A stretch of DNA of 64,000 nucleotides, taken from positions 222,205 to 286,204 of the forward strand of contig JAAOMT010000193.1 of assembly GCA_016748015.1 (NCBI GenBank), given 5' to 3'. The notes below the pieces were generated by a model. It was not told the origin of the DNA, made no database searches, and saw only the letters and a program-made list of their open reading frames with translations. The translations under genes and the position numbers were made by a program. This document shows positions 21,008-32,205 of this stretch, one piece after another (within the stretch, counting starts at the first letter, position 1; every line of letters begins with the position of its first letter). The stretch is from Geosiphon pyriformis (taxonomy: Eukaryota; Glomeromycota; Glomeromycetes; Archaeosporales; Geosiphonaceae).

Positions 21008-21964
21008 TGGTAACATTTGGTGCTCTAGTTTTTGGTTATCTTTCAAGGTTGTCTGCTTTTTTTGCCATGTTAGTGTTATTAGTCTCTGAAGGTCTATTCC
21101 TAGATGTAAATTTACTTATTGAGTTCTTTGGTTATAAGGCACAGAGTTTGTTTTTCATCGATTACAACATTTTCTATAAATATAAGCTTTCTTCTTCACA
21201 CTAATGAGCACAGTTGTTAGGGTCTGGTGTTGTTTTTTCACTCTTCTGGTAAGCTACCAAGATAATGTTAATATCCAAAACTTAGGGGGAGCTTTTCTCT
21301 TTTATCAAGCTATCATGAAGTCTATTCCAAGACAGTTAATTTTCTTATGTTGCTGTTCCAAATAAGAAGAAAAAAAAGAAATAAAGAAAGAAAAAGAAAA
21401 GAAAATAAAGAAAGAAAAGAAAAAAAAAGAATTAGTTCCCATCAATCACTATAATCAAGAGTAATTGGTCCAAATTGTTAAGAGTTTAAGGCATTTATGC
21501 TAGTGGCATCTGTTCTGAAACACAGATAAAAAATACTGATTTTAATTTCAATTTAATTCATATGATTGGAGAACATGAATTGGTAAATTGGATTTTGTTT
21601 TAATAATTATTGTATTTTGGACTATAGATATATGATAAATATAATACAAAGTAAAATTTATTACTAACTACTTGTCTTTTCAACTTCTACAATTACTTGC
21701 TTTTATATATTTTTTTGGTTCTACAGAATTGCTTTCAATTGCTTCACTATTGCTAGCTATTGCTTGTTATTGCTAGCTATTGCTTGTGTTTATTAGTTAT
21801 TGCTCACGTTTGTTAGCTATTGTTCATGTTTGTTAGCTATTGCTTATATTTGTTAGCTATTGCTCATATTTGTTCTGTGTTACCTCACATTATACCATAT
21901 TTTTCTTGTCATGTTTTTTTGTTATGTTTTTCCATAGCTTTTTGGTTTTTCTACTTGAGTAACA
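21008..21964 (-). repeat. Solo LTR (957 bp) inserted in element 3 gag
   Basis: Plus-strand ends are TGGTAACATTTGGTGCTC and ...CTACTTGAGTAACA; on the minus strand the LTR starts TGTTACTCAAG as in element 1. It is flanked by exact ATGG on both sides (21004-21007 and 21965-21968). It splits gag, which resumes on each side. U3 (about 21725-21880) contains a tandem array of the form TTGCTAGCTATTGCT / TTTGTTAGCTATTGCTCA, a third repeat type for this LTR superfamily. The minus-strand polyadenine/AAG-rich stretch at 21360-21430 is a further internal difference. Confidence 0.85.
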
Positions 21965-21968
21965 ATGG

Positions 21969-22885
21969 TTTTGGCATATTCAGTTACCACTTTACCAAGA
22001 CCTTGAGTTCTTTTTTCTAGTTTTATGTATCATTTAAAGATTAAAATTGGAGTTCTAAATTTAGTTTCAAACCAGATTGTAAAAGAGGTGTTTTTTTTTT
22101 TAACATTTGTTGGTGCCCATTTAATGATTCTTTGGTAAGTATTAGCATTAGTTTTTTGTAAGAACCAAGTAGTAGAAAAGTCTTGAAAATAGCCACCAAC
22201 AATTTGGAACTTGTATTTATTATAATATTGGTTGGCTGTAGCAGCTCTTTCAAAGTTATCTAACCATTCAATTAGATCTTATGCATCATCTCTAAATAAA
22301 GGTAGTGGGATGTTATTTCTTTGCTTTAAAGCAGTTTGTATGCCCTGAATGACGATTAGAATATTTTGTTACATGGAGTTATTAGCCATTGGTTTAAGAA
22401 TAGCTGTTTGTGTGGAATGTTCTGATTCACTTGAAAAGATATTAAAAACAAAAGCAGTTTGATAGCTTTTTTCTTTTGTTTCAAGAGAAGTCTTGACTAA
22501 TTGATGGGCAGCAATTTAGATGTGAATTTGATGATTCAAATATTCAAAATTAAGAGGCTGTTGTTCAAAGATTGTTGAGTATAAAAGTTGATTGATGCTA
22601 TTGTTTCTTTTTTTAAAGTTGTTTTCAAAATAAGCTTGATCAAAGTAATAGGTCGTATAAGCTATATAAATTTTAGTTGAATGCTCATTTAAGAACCAGT
22701 TTCAAAAGTCTTAAAATTGTTAGCTGAATTGTTTTTCAATAGAAAAGCAAATTAAGTAAGAGGACAAAAGATATAGTTCAATAAAGTCTAGATCATTTTT
22801 GTTGTGTGCTTCAAAGTATTTTTCTGATTGTTGTGGCAGATATAAATAATCATTCATACAATAAGAAACAAAGTAGATTTTGACA
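21969..22885 (-). pseudogene. Element 3 gag, N-terminal part
   Basis: Minus-strand coding remnant that begins near 22860 with MNDYLYLPQQSEKYFEAHNK shortly after the primer-binding site and reaches the solo LTR at 21964. The segment around 22041-22253 (open piece) follows a stretch with ERAATANQYYNKYKFQIVGG and WLLTKTNANT-like residues, typical of the gag fold (W and the F-x-x-Y pattern). At least ten stops occur, mainly TAA/TAG. Confidence 0.65.
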
Positions 22886-22903
22886 ACCTCACAAAGAGCA
22901 CCA
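22886..22903 (-). promoter_or_regulatory. Primer-binding site of element 3
   Basis: On the minus strand TGGTGCTCTTTGTGAGGT starts seven bases after the 5' LTR end (...CTGTAACATAAAAG). Its first eight bases pair with a tRNA 3' end GAGCACCA. Confidence 0.55.
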
Positions 22904-22909
22904 CTTTTA

Positions 22910-23528
22910 TGTTACAGGTTGGAATAACAAGTTAATAGATAGCAAGGAAAAACAGAATTGTAGGATGATAAAAAAAATCAAAGGGAATTTAACTTCAAAG
23001 AGTGAATTAAATGAGTATGGATTCAATATGTAAGATCAGTCTTATAAAATATCTCAGTCACTATACTTTTCAAAAAATAATTGAAAAATTTGAAAATAGA
23101 TGGATAGTCTGTACTGTAAACAAATAATTACACCTGGTATAATTCTATGTCTCATGTCAGCACTCTTAGAATTCAATATTAGGTATCAGATGTACTCTTC
23201 AGTTATGTTTTATTCAATAATTTTCAAATGCTACAATTACACATTTCAGGAAAAAGATAGAGAATAACCAACAAGTAATTTTTTATCTCAAAATATTCAA
23301 ATACTTAAAGATAGAGAAAGAGAAATTAGTGAGAAGAGAAAGATTGAAATAAAAGTTGTTATTTTATTTCTTTTATTTTTTTGATTCTTACATTTTTTTC
23401 TACAACTAAAAGATTTATTGCTTATATAGCTATTAAAAGTAGTCAATGATCACTTTCTAAAAATAGAATGGCTAATTATATGACATTAGTGGCTAATACA
23501 TGTGATAATTAATAAAAAATATAGAACA
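22910..23528 (-). repeat. 5' LTR of element 3
   Basis: Plus-strand ends TGTTACAGGTTGGAATAACA and ...AAAAAATATAGAACA, giving TGTTCTATA at the minus-strand start. 619 bp. It aligns with 14939-15572. Confidence 0.83.
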
Positions 23529-23627
23529 TTCAATGATACTTATAAGTAACATGTAAGAAATAGAAATTTATCTGTATAATTTTTTAGAGTTAATAAGAAA
23601 AAAATCAAAAAAGATAAAGAATTGAAA

Positions 23628-25218
23628 ATGGGAATTTCAACATTCTTTCTTATAATTAGGTTATATATGTATGGAGGAAACAAAATCGCAACCAATGGAA
23701 CCGTATTAGAAAACGCAACAACAGAGCTCTGGGCACTTAATATGTCAATACCTTTTTCAGTAGATTCACCATCCTGGAAAAAGCTTAATGAATTTGAATA
23801 TTACCAGAGTGAATTACATTCAGCTAACATAGGTGGTGCCGAATTTAAAGAAATGTTTATTTTCAGTGGTCGTACATCTCAACATCCACCACCTCAGAAT
23901 TCAATGCGTAAATTTGACCTAACATCTGAAACTTGGGGGATCCCAAATTTTTTACTAACACGCAGATTTGGACATTTGGCAGTAATTAGTTTTAATGAGC
24001 CAAAAATTTATTTTTTTGGTGAAGGGGTTGATGAAAAAAATAACACAAAAATACTAAACGATTTGGTGATTTATGATTCTATATTGAATAAATATACGAA
24101 TTTTATAAAAAATAATTCTCTAGCGCCAATATTAAGACATACTGCCACTTTATTAAGTGATGGAAAAATGTATGTTCTTGGTGGAGCCTTTGCTTAAAAC
24201 GTTTATAATTTCTCCAGTATGTCTGACATATATGTATATGATACATTTACTAAAGAATGGGATCGAAAGGTTTTTCATCTGCTTAAAGAAACTTATTCAT
24301 TAATTTGTTTTTTAAAGAGTTCAAGCTAATCCATGAAAATTAATTATGTTTCAAGGTTGCAGTGGGGGATGTACCAGCAGCACGAGGACTGCATACAGCT
24401 ATTAGTAGTAAGTAAAGAGTATTTATTATGGAAACTTCCAAACTTACCAAAATTCGGAAGCTTTTATTGTTGTTAATCTTTTTTTTTAAAATCTAATTAG
24501 CTCCGAATAATACTATCATCATTTTTGGAGGGATGGAAACGAATACAACATGGGCTCCAAACAATTTGATTATCTTAGATACTACTAAAACAAAATTTGT
24601 TTGGAAAATACAAAACACAACTGGAGAACCTCCATCTGTAAGAATTCTGCATACAATGACCATAGTTGGAACAAATATCATTATGGCTTTTAGTTAGTTA
24701 TATTTATATCGCTTGAAATATTATTAAACACATTGAATATTTATTTATTTTGATTATAATTTTTGAATGTGCTAGGTATCAGTGTGAGTATTCAATTTAG
24801 AGCCATTTCTGAATCTAAAATTTTTTCGAATATTAAAATTTTAAATTTTAAAATATAGAAACCATTTATCTAATATCAGCAATTTTGGGTCTTAGACCTG
24901 ATAAATTTTAATTGGACAACAAAATATGAACCTAATGCATTGAAACTCACAAAATATCCCCTGAAATATCAAAACTCATCTGAAATCAAACCCAGCACAG
25001 AATCATCTTCATCTTCATCTTCATCCTCATCTTTATCCTCATTCTCAACAACAATCAATATAACTATTATCATAATATGCGGTGTTTTAATTCTTTTGGT
25101 TTTTGCAATATTGATGCTTAGATATTTCAGAAAACCAAAAAGCCAGGAACTAAATGAAGGTAATTTCACTTTGTCATCTTCAAGTTTTGATAGTAATTAC
25201 CGTAATCGATCATGTTGA
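23628..25218 (+). pseudogene. Kelch-repeat single-pass membrane protein gene, 5'-truncated
   Basis: Exon 1 (first ATG 23628, to 24269) encodes Kelch blades: RLYMYGG, FIFSGR, PKIYFFGEG and RHTATLLSDGKMYVLGG. A TAA at 24195-24197 (likely former CAA) interrupts it. Splicing at 24270-24355, 24408-24500 and from 24693 with GT-AG introns of 86 and 93 nt joins GDVPAARGLHTAIS, TIIIFGGMETNTTW and VRILHTMTIVG; the last junction is ambiguous (acceptor 24895, or an 8-nt exon at 24776-24783 and acceptor 24879). Then comes NFNWTTKYEP, a Ser-rich linker, a membrane helix (NITIIIICGVLILLVFAILM), the basic RYFRKPK and a short cytoplasmic tail ending at 25218. The first blade lacks its usual start and a signal peptide is not convincing; the acceptor-like ATAATTAG before RLYMYGG suggests upstream exons were lost, next to element 3. 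Probably dead, function unknown. Confidence 0.72.
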
Positions 25219-25291
25219 TCTCCAGTCTTTATGTATCCAAATCTCTTAAAATCATAATAAAATAAAAATACCATACACCTTTTCCAAATAA

Positions 25292-25922
25292 ATATTGTGG
25301 TTTGTTAAGCTTCTTTAGTTACTCTGACATGGCCATCATCAATGGGTACAGAAAGGGCTTTTTTTTGCTCAAAATTCAGCTGATGATGATACTTGATATC
25401 TTCGGCTAGATTTTTTGCTGGCAAGTTCTAAAACGGCTAAATTGAACAAGTCGATCGGAAAAAAAAGATAAGATACCTAAATCTTCCAATGATATGCTAT
25501 TATTGTTAGAATCCTGAATTATAAAACATTTGAAAATTTAAAGTAACATTAGAAATATCATAAAACTAGTCAAAAAAATATTCACTTTTCATCTCAGGCT
25601 CAACAACTTTCTTGCGTGATTGCCTTTCCGACTCTTCTAGACTACCAAAGTGAATTCTTTGCTTTGAGCGTTTTGTTTGGGACGACTCAGCCACTCTCTT
25701 TTCTAACTTACTATCAAGAAACCATGGTATAATTTAGTTATAGAATTTACACATGAACTTTGAATTTGTGTAAAATTAAGATTATTTTTGGCAAAAGTTG
25801 CAGCCTGTTTTTATTTAACAAAAGGGTCTTTAATAGTTAAAATACCACTGGCTGACTTTTTATATTCAATTGATTTTCTTAGCAAGTCAACCAATAATTT
25901 TGGCTCAGGTTCAAGATATCAT
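25292..25922 (-). pseudogene. Fragments resembling the N-terminal part of splicing factor PRP4
   Basis: Minus-strand exon-like pieces, right to left: EPKLLVDLLRKSIEYKKSAS (25922-25860), SKQRIHFGSLEESERQSRKK (25700-25620), DSNNNSISLEDLG (25516-25475), and KNLAEDIKYHHQLNFEQKKA followed by LSVPIDDGHVRV (25420-25325). The G-S-L-E-E and x-V-P-x-D-D-x-x-V-R elements recall the U4/U6 snRNP protein PRP4 (human PRPF4), where they precede the LGEPITLFGE motif; here the motif position is occupied by a degenerate TTIFIWKR and the WD40 part is absent. GT-AG intron boundaries are visible (e.g. CAG before GATTCT) but phases do not all agree. The first piece may belong to another gene. A 3'-truncated pseudogene is most likely. 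Confidence 0.5.
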
Positions 25923-27844
25923 TTAAATTAAGAAAATATTAATTAACAAAATATTTTTTATTAAAAATGACAAATCAACTTTTGATTTTAACTTCTAACA
26001 AATTTTAATGCTAGATTTTTTTTTATTAATTTGGAACTGGAAAACAAAATGGCAAGAGAAACAAAACATTATCCCTTGCCTGTAGAAAAATTTTAACCAA
26101 TAAATGTTACGATTTGATTTTGCATGGCATTGCAAACAGTTTCAAGTTAAAATATTATTGCCAAAATCTTAAATGCTCTTGGAAAATAGAATGATTTTTA
26201 TTATTATTAAGTCAAAAGCAGACATTCAGTTAATAACTTACTTATCTCAAAGCAAAAGAATATCTTATACAGCCTTTGAACAAGTCAAGTCACCAGCAAA
26301 CAAATTTTTTTAATTTGTCCCATTCAAAATGCTGGATTTTTTGCATTAAGTTGATAAAACTTGATCTAGTATCTTATATATAAATCTCAATATTATATTT
26401 AATGTTAATGTTATAATATATAAATTACTTGGAAAAATGATACTTTTTAATAGATTGCAATCAATATAATATTTAATCTTTGCATATATCAATTACCTTT
26501 TTAAAATAACAAATATATTGAATAGATTATGACAACCAGAATTTAAGCCAAAAACCGAAATTTTCAAAAAGCATTGTAGCTATAAATTGTGTATGTTTCT
26601 GATACATATTATATAAATTAAAACAAAACTGAAAGCAAAGAAAAATATAAGGGAATTTCTTATAACTAAATTATAATCTAAAATAAAATAAAATATTTTT
26701 TATCTCATATTGTGAATATTTTAAATGTATATGACATCAAAGCCAAAGCTGAAAATAATTTTGAAGCCATTATTTTATGATTATATAATTATTTAAATTA
26801 AAAAATTTATTCCCAGTTTTTTTCAAACAAATTTCAAATTAATCAAAAATTAGCCTGATTTAAATTTTAAATTCAAACATGCTTTCTATCAAGCATAAAA
26901 TTGCTGTTTATCATCTTTAGAACTTAATTTACAATAGTGAAATCAAAAAGTTGATGAGACCTTAAATATTATGCTAAAATTTGAAAAGTGTTTTTGTTAA
27001 AATCTTTAATTATCTAAGAACCTATTATTTACTTAATATTAAAAATATAGTGGAAATAATTTTGAGAGCTAAAATTTTTATAAAAAAATACATTATATAT
27101 AACTGAGGAATTAATTACTATATATTACTTATTGTCTGTGCACATTTTTCAGCTTCGTAATTGAATGTACATAAATTATTGAATTGATTTCAGTTAATTA
27201 AACTTAATCCAACATTTTAGAAACTTATAAATAACATTAATTATAGTGCTTAAATACTTTTAATTATAAATAAAATAAATTTCGCTAATATAATAATACC
27301 TTTACTTAATATATTTTTAATAAATAATATTAATTTAATAAAATTTAAAATTAATTAAACATATTCGTAATTTTTTATAAAAATCTTATCTACATTTATT
27401 GTTTTATATAAATTAATAACATAACTATGGTATTAAAATTTTACAACATAATTGATTTTGAATTAAATAAAAAGATTTCCAAAATATAAATTTTAAAACT
27501 TGTATCAAAGTATATTTAAGAATATGGATTTTTCTAATCAAAATAATTTCTAATTAAGTTCATTAATATTTTTTATTGCCAATTTAAAAAATATAAACTC
27601 AAAAGTTAGAATTCAAATATTTAGTATCTTAAATGTAAATATGCTTTACACATTAAAAATTAGCTTTAAAAACAAACAAAATTTAAAACTGTTCACATTT
27701 AAAAAAAATTCTTATTTGAATATTACAATTTAGAATTTTAAACTTCAAAATATTATTTTTTAAAAGTGTGTTTATTAATTAAAAACAGATATTTTCTTTA
27801 ATATAATTAATGTTTTTTAGTTGTTACTGTTCTTGTTGTTTTGA

Positions 27845-27894
<50 letters not shown>

Positions 27895-30800
27895 TTAAAA
27901 AATAAGGATAATCATTATAATTTTAAAAATATAAACAGTATTTTCACAACAGTACCAAATTCAAAAATTATATATTATTGTTTAAAGAAAAAGTTATTAA
28001 TTTATATTTAATTTTAAAGTTTCAAAAATTTAACAAAATTAGGTATTAATCTATCAATTAAATAATTATTTAGATTGTGTTTATAAAAAATATAGCAGAT
28101 ATTTGTCAAGTTTCAAGCTAAGATTAAAATTGGAGCAAAAAGTAAAAAAATATAGTTTAAATGCATATATTAGTTTATTGATTATTAAAAAAAAAAGGCT
28201 TTTCAAAATGATGTGTAAAATAGCACACAGAAAATTTAATGATTTCAACCTGAATTTTTGATTAAGAAGAAAATTGTGATTATCTAAACAACTTCAATCT
28301 AGATGTAAAATAAAGAACAAATTTACCAAAATAAAGCTGTTTTTGTAATTTATTCGAAAATGACTGCAATTAAGTTTTTGGCTGGGATATTAAATTTTCA
28401 CTTATCTTATCTAAAGAGTAATTATAATCTTAATCCCAAAATTTTACCTCATCTAATATTAAATAATGTGACATCTATGTAATCAAAAAAAATTTACAAG
28501 CAAAGAACATAAGAAAATTGACCTTGCAATTATTGTTTAAACTCAATTGGCACATCTTTTGCATTTAAAAAAATTTACAATATTTATTTAGTTAATTCAT
28601 TCGAAATGTTACTAATTTATTTTTTTTATAAATTCATTTTTATCTTAAAACAGCTATATTTATTTACTTTATGATTACACAAAATTTTTATAGAGGTTTT
28701 AAAAAATAGTTTATACTATTGCATAAAAAGTTTTGATATCAAGATTGAAAATCTATCAAATTAAAATAAAAAAAAATAAGACATTAATAAAATAAGCAAA
28801 AAATTTTTTCCATAGTGATCTATGATTTTATTATATATTAATTACTATTAAATTGTCAATAAAAATTTTTTCTTTGAATAAAATATATTTTAATTTACAA
28901 GTTAAATCAAAATTCAGATAACTTTTCAGCATTAAATATCTTTGCAAAATTTTTGATACATTTATTTTGATCAAATTTAATTTGATTAAAATATTATTAT
29001 AGTATCAATTTTAACTTTTAGTTTTTATTATATAAAGTTTTTAATCACAAATAGCTTGTAAAAATCAGAAAATTATAATTTTTTTTTTAATAGACTTACT
29101 TATATGAAAATAAAAAAGAGTTTTTAAATTTTTGAGATCAAATGGTTTCAAAATAAAAGCAATTATTTATTAAAATAAAATCTTAAATGTTTTATTTATT
29201 TGTGCATATTAATTTCTAGTAGAAAAAGCTATTTGGGGTGATTTTTTACATACTGCCAAAAATTTTATGAGAAAAAATGTTTCAAAGGCTAATTATATTT
29301 ATAATTTTACCATATTATTATGGAAATTAATAACAAAAAAGTCTCTTGTTAACAATTTTTTACATAACCACTACCTAATAATTGATATTTTAAATAGAAA
29401 AAAATCTGAAAACATTTCTATCTTGTTTTGCCAAAAGATTAAAAATGTTAATAATAATAACATTAATGGTAAAGACATTATTAAGAAGTATAGTTTTTAG
29501 AATCAAAATACTGCAGAATACAACAACAATAACAACATAAAATATTATTCAACAACTATTTATTTAAGTGTAGTTTATACTATTCATCTTATAACTATAC
29601 AAATGATTAATCTTTTCAAGAGATTTTTTATTTCTTTGATTTATTTATATATTAATTAATGTATTGATTATTTTAAAAAAGCTTATTTATTTACTTAAAG
29701 TTAGGAATTTAATATATAATTATATTTAATTGTTAGTTTTTTTTTATTACTATTTTTATTTTTATTTTTTCTTTCACATCATGTGTTAACATTTAACAAA
29801 GAAAATATAAATTTAACATAATAATACCTATTTTAACACTGATAAAAATATATTTTGTTCACTCTAGTTTAAAAATTTTCTGTTTTATTTAAGGCTTTTA
29901 AGTTCAAAATAGATATTATAATTTAAATTGAAATAAAATTAAACATTTGATAGATTTGAAAAATTGAATCTTTTTTAGAGAAGATTTCAAATACACAAAA
30001 TTAATTAATCCAATTATTTAGCTTTTAATAAACACAGAAAAAATTGGTGCAAAATTTTTTCTCTTTTGTCAATAGATAATATTGTAAACTTAAGCTATTT
30101 AAATAAGGCTCTATAAAACTAAAAAAATAAAATTTATTTATTTAATTTTAAAATATAATATATTAAAACACAGAAATAAATATTAATTTTTTTTAAGAAA
30201 CTTTCTTTTCTATATTTGTCTTTTTTTATCAAATAGATTTTATTAATTAGAGATTAGAATATTTTAACATTGTTTACTATACAAATATTTTATATTCTTA
30301 TAAATAGCCTACAATAATTTTTAAATATGAACAATAAAGAATGAATACTTTAAATAGATTTTTTTAAATCTATGTTGTTATTTGCATTATCCTACTATTC
30401 TTGCATAATTAATATTTAAGGTAATGCTTTTTAACATTGTACATGAACAAATAAACATTAGTATATTTTTAAAAGAATTTTTTCAAAAGCTGAAATTTAT
30501 CGCTTCTGTCAAGGTTTTATTGAAGAATCCAGACAATGTAGTAGTATCAATTAATGTTCAATTATGCAAAATTTGTAAATTATTGCCATTTAAAATTCTT
30601 TTTTTTTTAATCATCATTATTTTTTTCTAACATATAACCAAAATTTGAAGAACTAAGATCACTATTTTAATCAAGAAAGAATTAAACAAAGTTTCAATTC
30701 TTTAATTAATTATCTGACATTTACAATTGTAAAAATTTTAAAAATATTTTCTCTTTTAATTTGAATTGTTTTTTATATAATACAATTAATTTTATTAAAT

Positions 30801-31147
30801 ATCTAAGTAAATAGTTTTTATATTAAATTTGGTAACCAAATATCACAAAAAAAATTAATTTCAAAAAATCAGAAATTCTCTTGTCAAAAAAAACTTTCAG
30901 GTTTTTATTGTTAATAAACAAAGCTATTTAAAGCATAGTTTTAATAAAAAAAATTTGTGAATTGTATCTTAAAATTCAAAAAAATTAATTAACTTTTCAA
31001 ACAATTAAGCCTTAAAAAATTTTATTAAAGCTATTACTGTTAATAAGATTCTTAATTATGAAATTATATAAACATATAAATACATTAAACTTTTGAATAT
31101 AGTAAAAAAATGTCCTTAAATCGAAATCTAACTTAAATATTCTAAGA
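25923..31147. other. AT-rich region without recognisable genes
   Basis: About 5.2 kb of DNA estimated by eye at 80-85% A+T, with short random frames only. The longest plus-strand frame, 29267-29500 (MRKNVSKANYIYNFTILLWK...), has no motif that I recognise. No LTR ends, no CCHC knuckle and no DDE or RT motif were found, but the AT-shifted LINE relics farther right show that old elements could be hidden here. Confidence 0.6.
27847..27894. repeat. ATT trinucleotide microsatellite
   Basis: Sixteen uninterrupted ATT units between GATC and TTTTAAAA. Noncoding context. Confidence 0.9.
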
Positions 31148-31872
31148 AAATTATATTTTGAATTTGTTTAAATTAATTTAACAAACAATATACTAGCTTG
31201 AAACAATATATGCTAAAAAATTTAGGTGTTTATTTTATTTAATTAGAAAAAACTTGAATTTTGTGTTTCATATATGTTCATAATTTAATAAAATTTTCTG
31301 TTTCATGTTTAGCTTCAATTCATAAAAAGAACAAATTATTAATTATTTAAATATTTTTAATCATGAAATTTTAATAATAATTATTATTCATTTTATTAAT
31401 CATAAATATGATATTAAAAAAATATATAATTGAAAATAATTGCTTTTATAAATAATATTAAATTATAAAACTTGTCATTATTAATAATAAAATAAACTAA
31501 TTTCAATTTTTTATAATATTTGTTTTTTAGTAGAATTTTTAATATTTTTATTAAATTGAATAATTAAATAAAAAATTTACACAAAGTGTTTCAAGATTTT
31601 TGATTTGTTTCTATAATTATGTTAATTAGTAGATATTTATTTTTAAAACTGTTTAAACTTAAAATCAAGACAATATATAATAATATGATTTTTTGATTAA
31701 AAGCAATTTCTAAAAAATATTAAAACTAACAATCATTAATCAATATATAACTCAACTTTAGGTTTTCATTTAAACTGAAACTAACCAAAAGATAATGACA
31801 AGCATGGTTTCTTATGCCTTTACTGTTATTTGAGTTTTATCTGTTTAAACAATAGAAATAAGCAAATGAACC
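31148..31872. repeat. 725-bp direct duplication, copy 1
   Basis: Starts AAATTATATTTTGAATTTGT and ends GCAAATGAACC. It is identical in length to 32206-32930 and differs from it by 18 substitutions. The duplicated stretch itself is AT-rich noncoding DNA; its right boundary falls two bases into the first readable codon of the BTB exon. Confidence 0.9.
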
Positions 31873-32185
31873 GATGTTAAAATTATAGTTGGCGAAGCGC
31901 CCAATATTAGAACTTTTCAAGCTCTTTCGCAAATTTTAGCAGCAAGATCACCCTATTTTGCTGTAGCACTCTCTAGTAATTGGATTAAAAGGGAAAATAA
32001 TACTATTATCTTCGCTAAACCTAACATTTCTCCTAATATTTTTGAGATAATTCTCAGTTAAGGATTTTGTTTGCTTCAAAAGTATTTTAGCCAACATAAA
32101 TTCATATGTTTTATTTTCCTGCACAGGTATATTTATAATGGCGAGATTTCTCTTGATAAACATGGAGTACCTACAATTTTAGAAT
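31870..32185 (+). pseudogene. BTB/POZ domain gene fragment with a damaged splice donor
   Basis: Exon A (31870-32057) reads DVKIIVGEAPNIRTFQALSQ, then ILAARSPYFAVALSSNWIKR and FAKPNISPNIFEIIL, the first half of a BTB domain (D-V-x-I-x-V-G, F-x-x-H-x-x-I-L-x-x-R-S-x-Y-F; the usual His is Leu). Exon B (32127-32185) continues YIYNGEISLDKHG. Joining after CTCAG gives the expected R-YIYNGE, but the intron (69 nt) starts TTAAGG instead of GTAAGG, so the donor has a G-to-T change. No ATG is in frame: the coding start is cut at the edge of the 725-bp repeat. The right end runs into a sequencing gap. BTB proteins often act as cullin-3 adaptors; this copy looks nonfunctional. Confidence 0.75.
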
Positions 32186-32205
32186 NNNNNNNNNNNNNNN
32201 NNNNN
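32186..32205. other. Assembly gap (20 N)
   Basis: Twenty N directly between the BTB exon and repeat copy 2. The real size and content of the gap are unknown, so the tandem arrangement here needs confirmation. Confidence 1.

Larger units (their letters stand above)
14939..23528 (-). mobile_element. Element 3: Ty3/gypsy LTR retrotransposon, minus strand, with nested solo LTR
   Basis: LTRs at 14939-15572 (3') and 22910-23528 (5') are in direct orientation and clearly related (TAACAAGYTAAYAGATARC at one end, GTGGCTAATACATGTGATAA at the other). On the minus strand follow a primer-binding site, gag, zinc knuckle, protease, RT, RNase H, integrase and a short 3' ORF. There is no dUTPase between protease and RT. 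The tetramers next to the LTRs (CTAT left, TTCA right) do not match and the two flanks are unrelated DNA (element 2 RT and the Kelch region), so a simple insertion with target duplication is not preserved: a deletion or rearrangement followed. Confidence 0.88.

Noticed and set aside
24969-25169. Minus-strand frame with an Asp/Glu repeat
   Set aside because: Antisense of the Ser-rich linker and membrane helix of the Kelch gene.
27847-27894. ATT array considered as a CRISPR-like or functional repeat
   Set aside because: Simple trinucleotide microsatellite without spacers; ordinary in AT-rich eukaryotic DNA.
29267-29500. 77-codon plus-strand frame in AT-rich DNA
   Set aside because: Lysine/asparagine-rich composition expected by chance at this A+T content; no motif, no neighbouring exon and no recognisable relative.
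30424-30630. Plus-strand 68-codon frame with a hydrophobic end
   Set aside because: No recognised motif, no exon structure, and composition typical of random AT-rich DNA.
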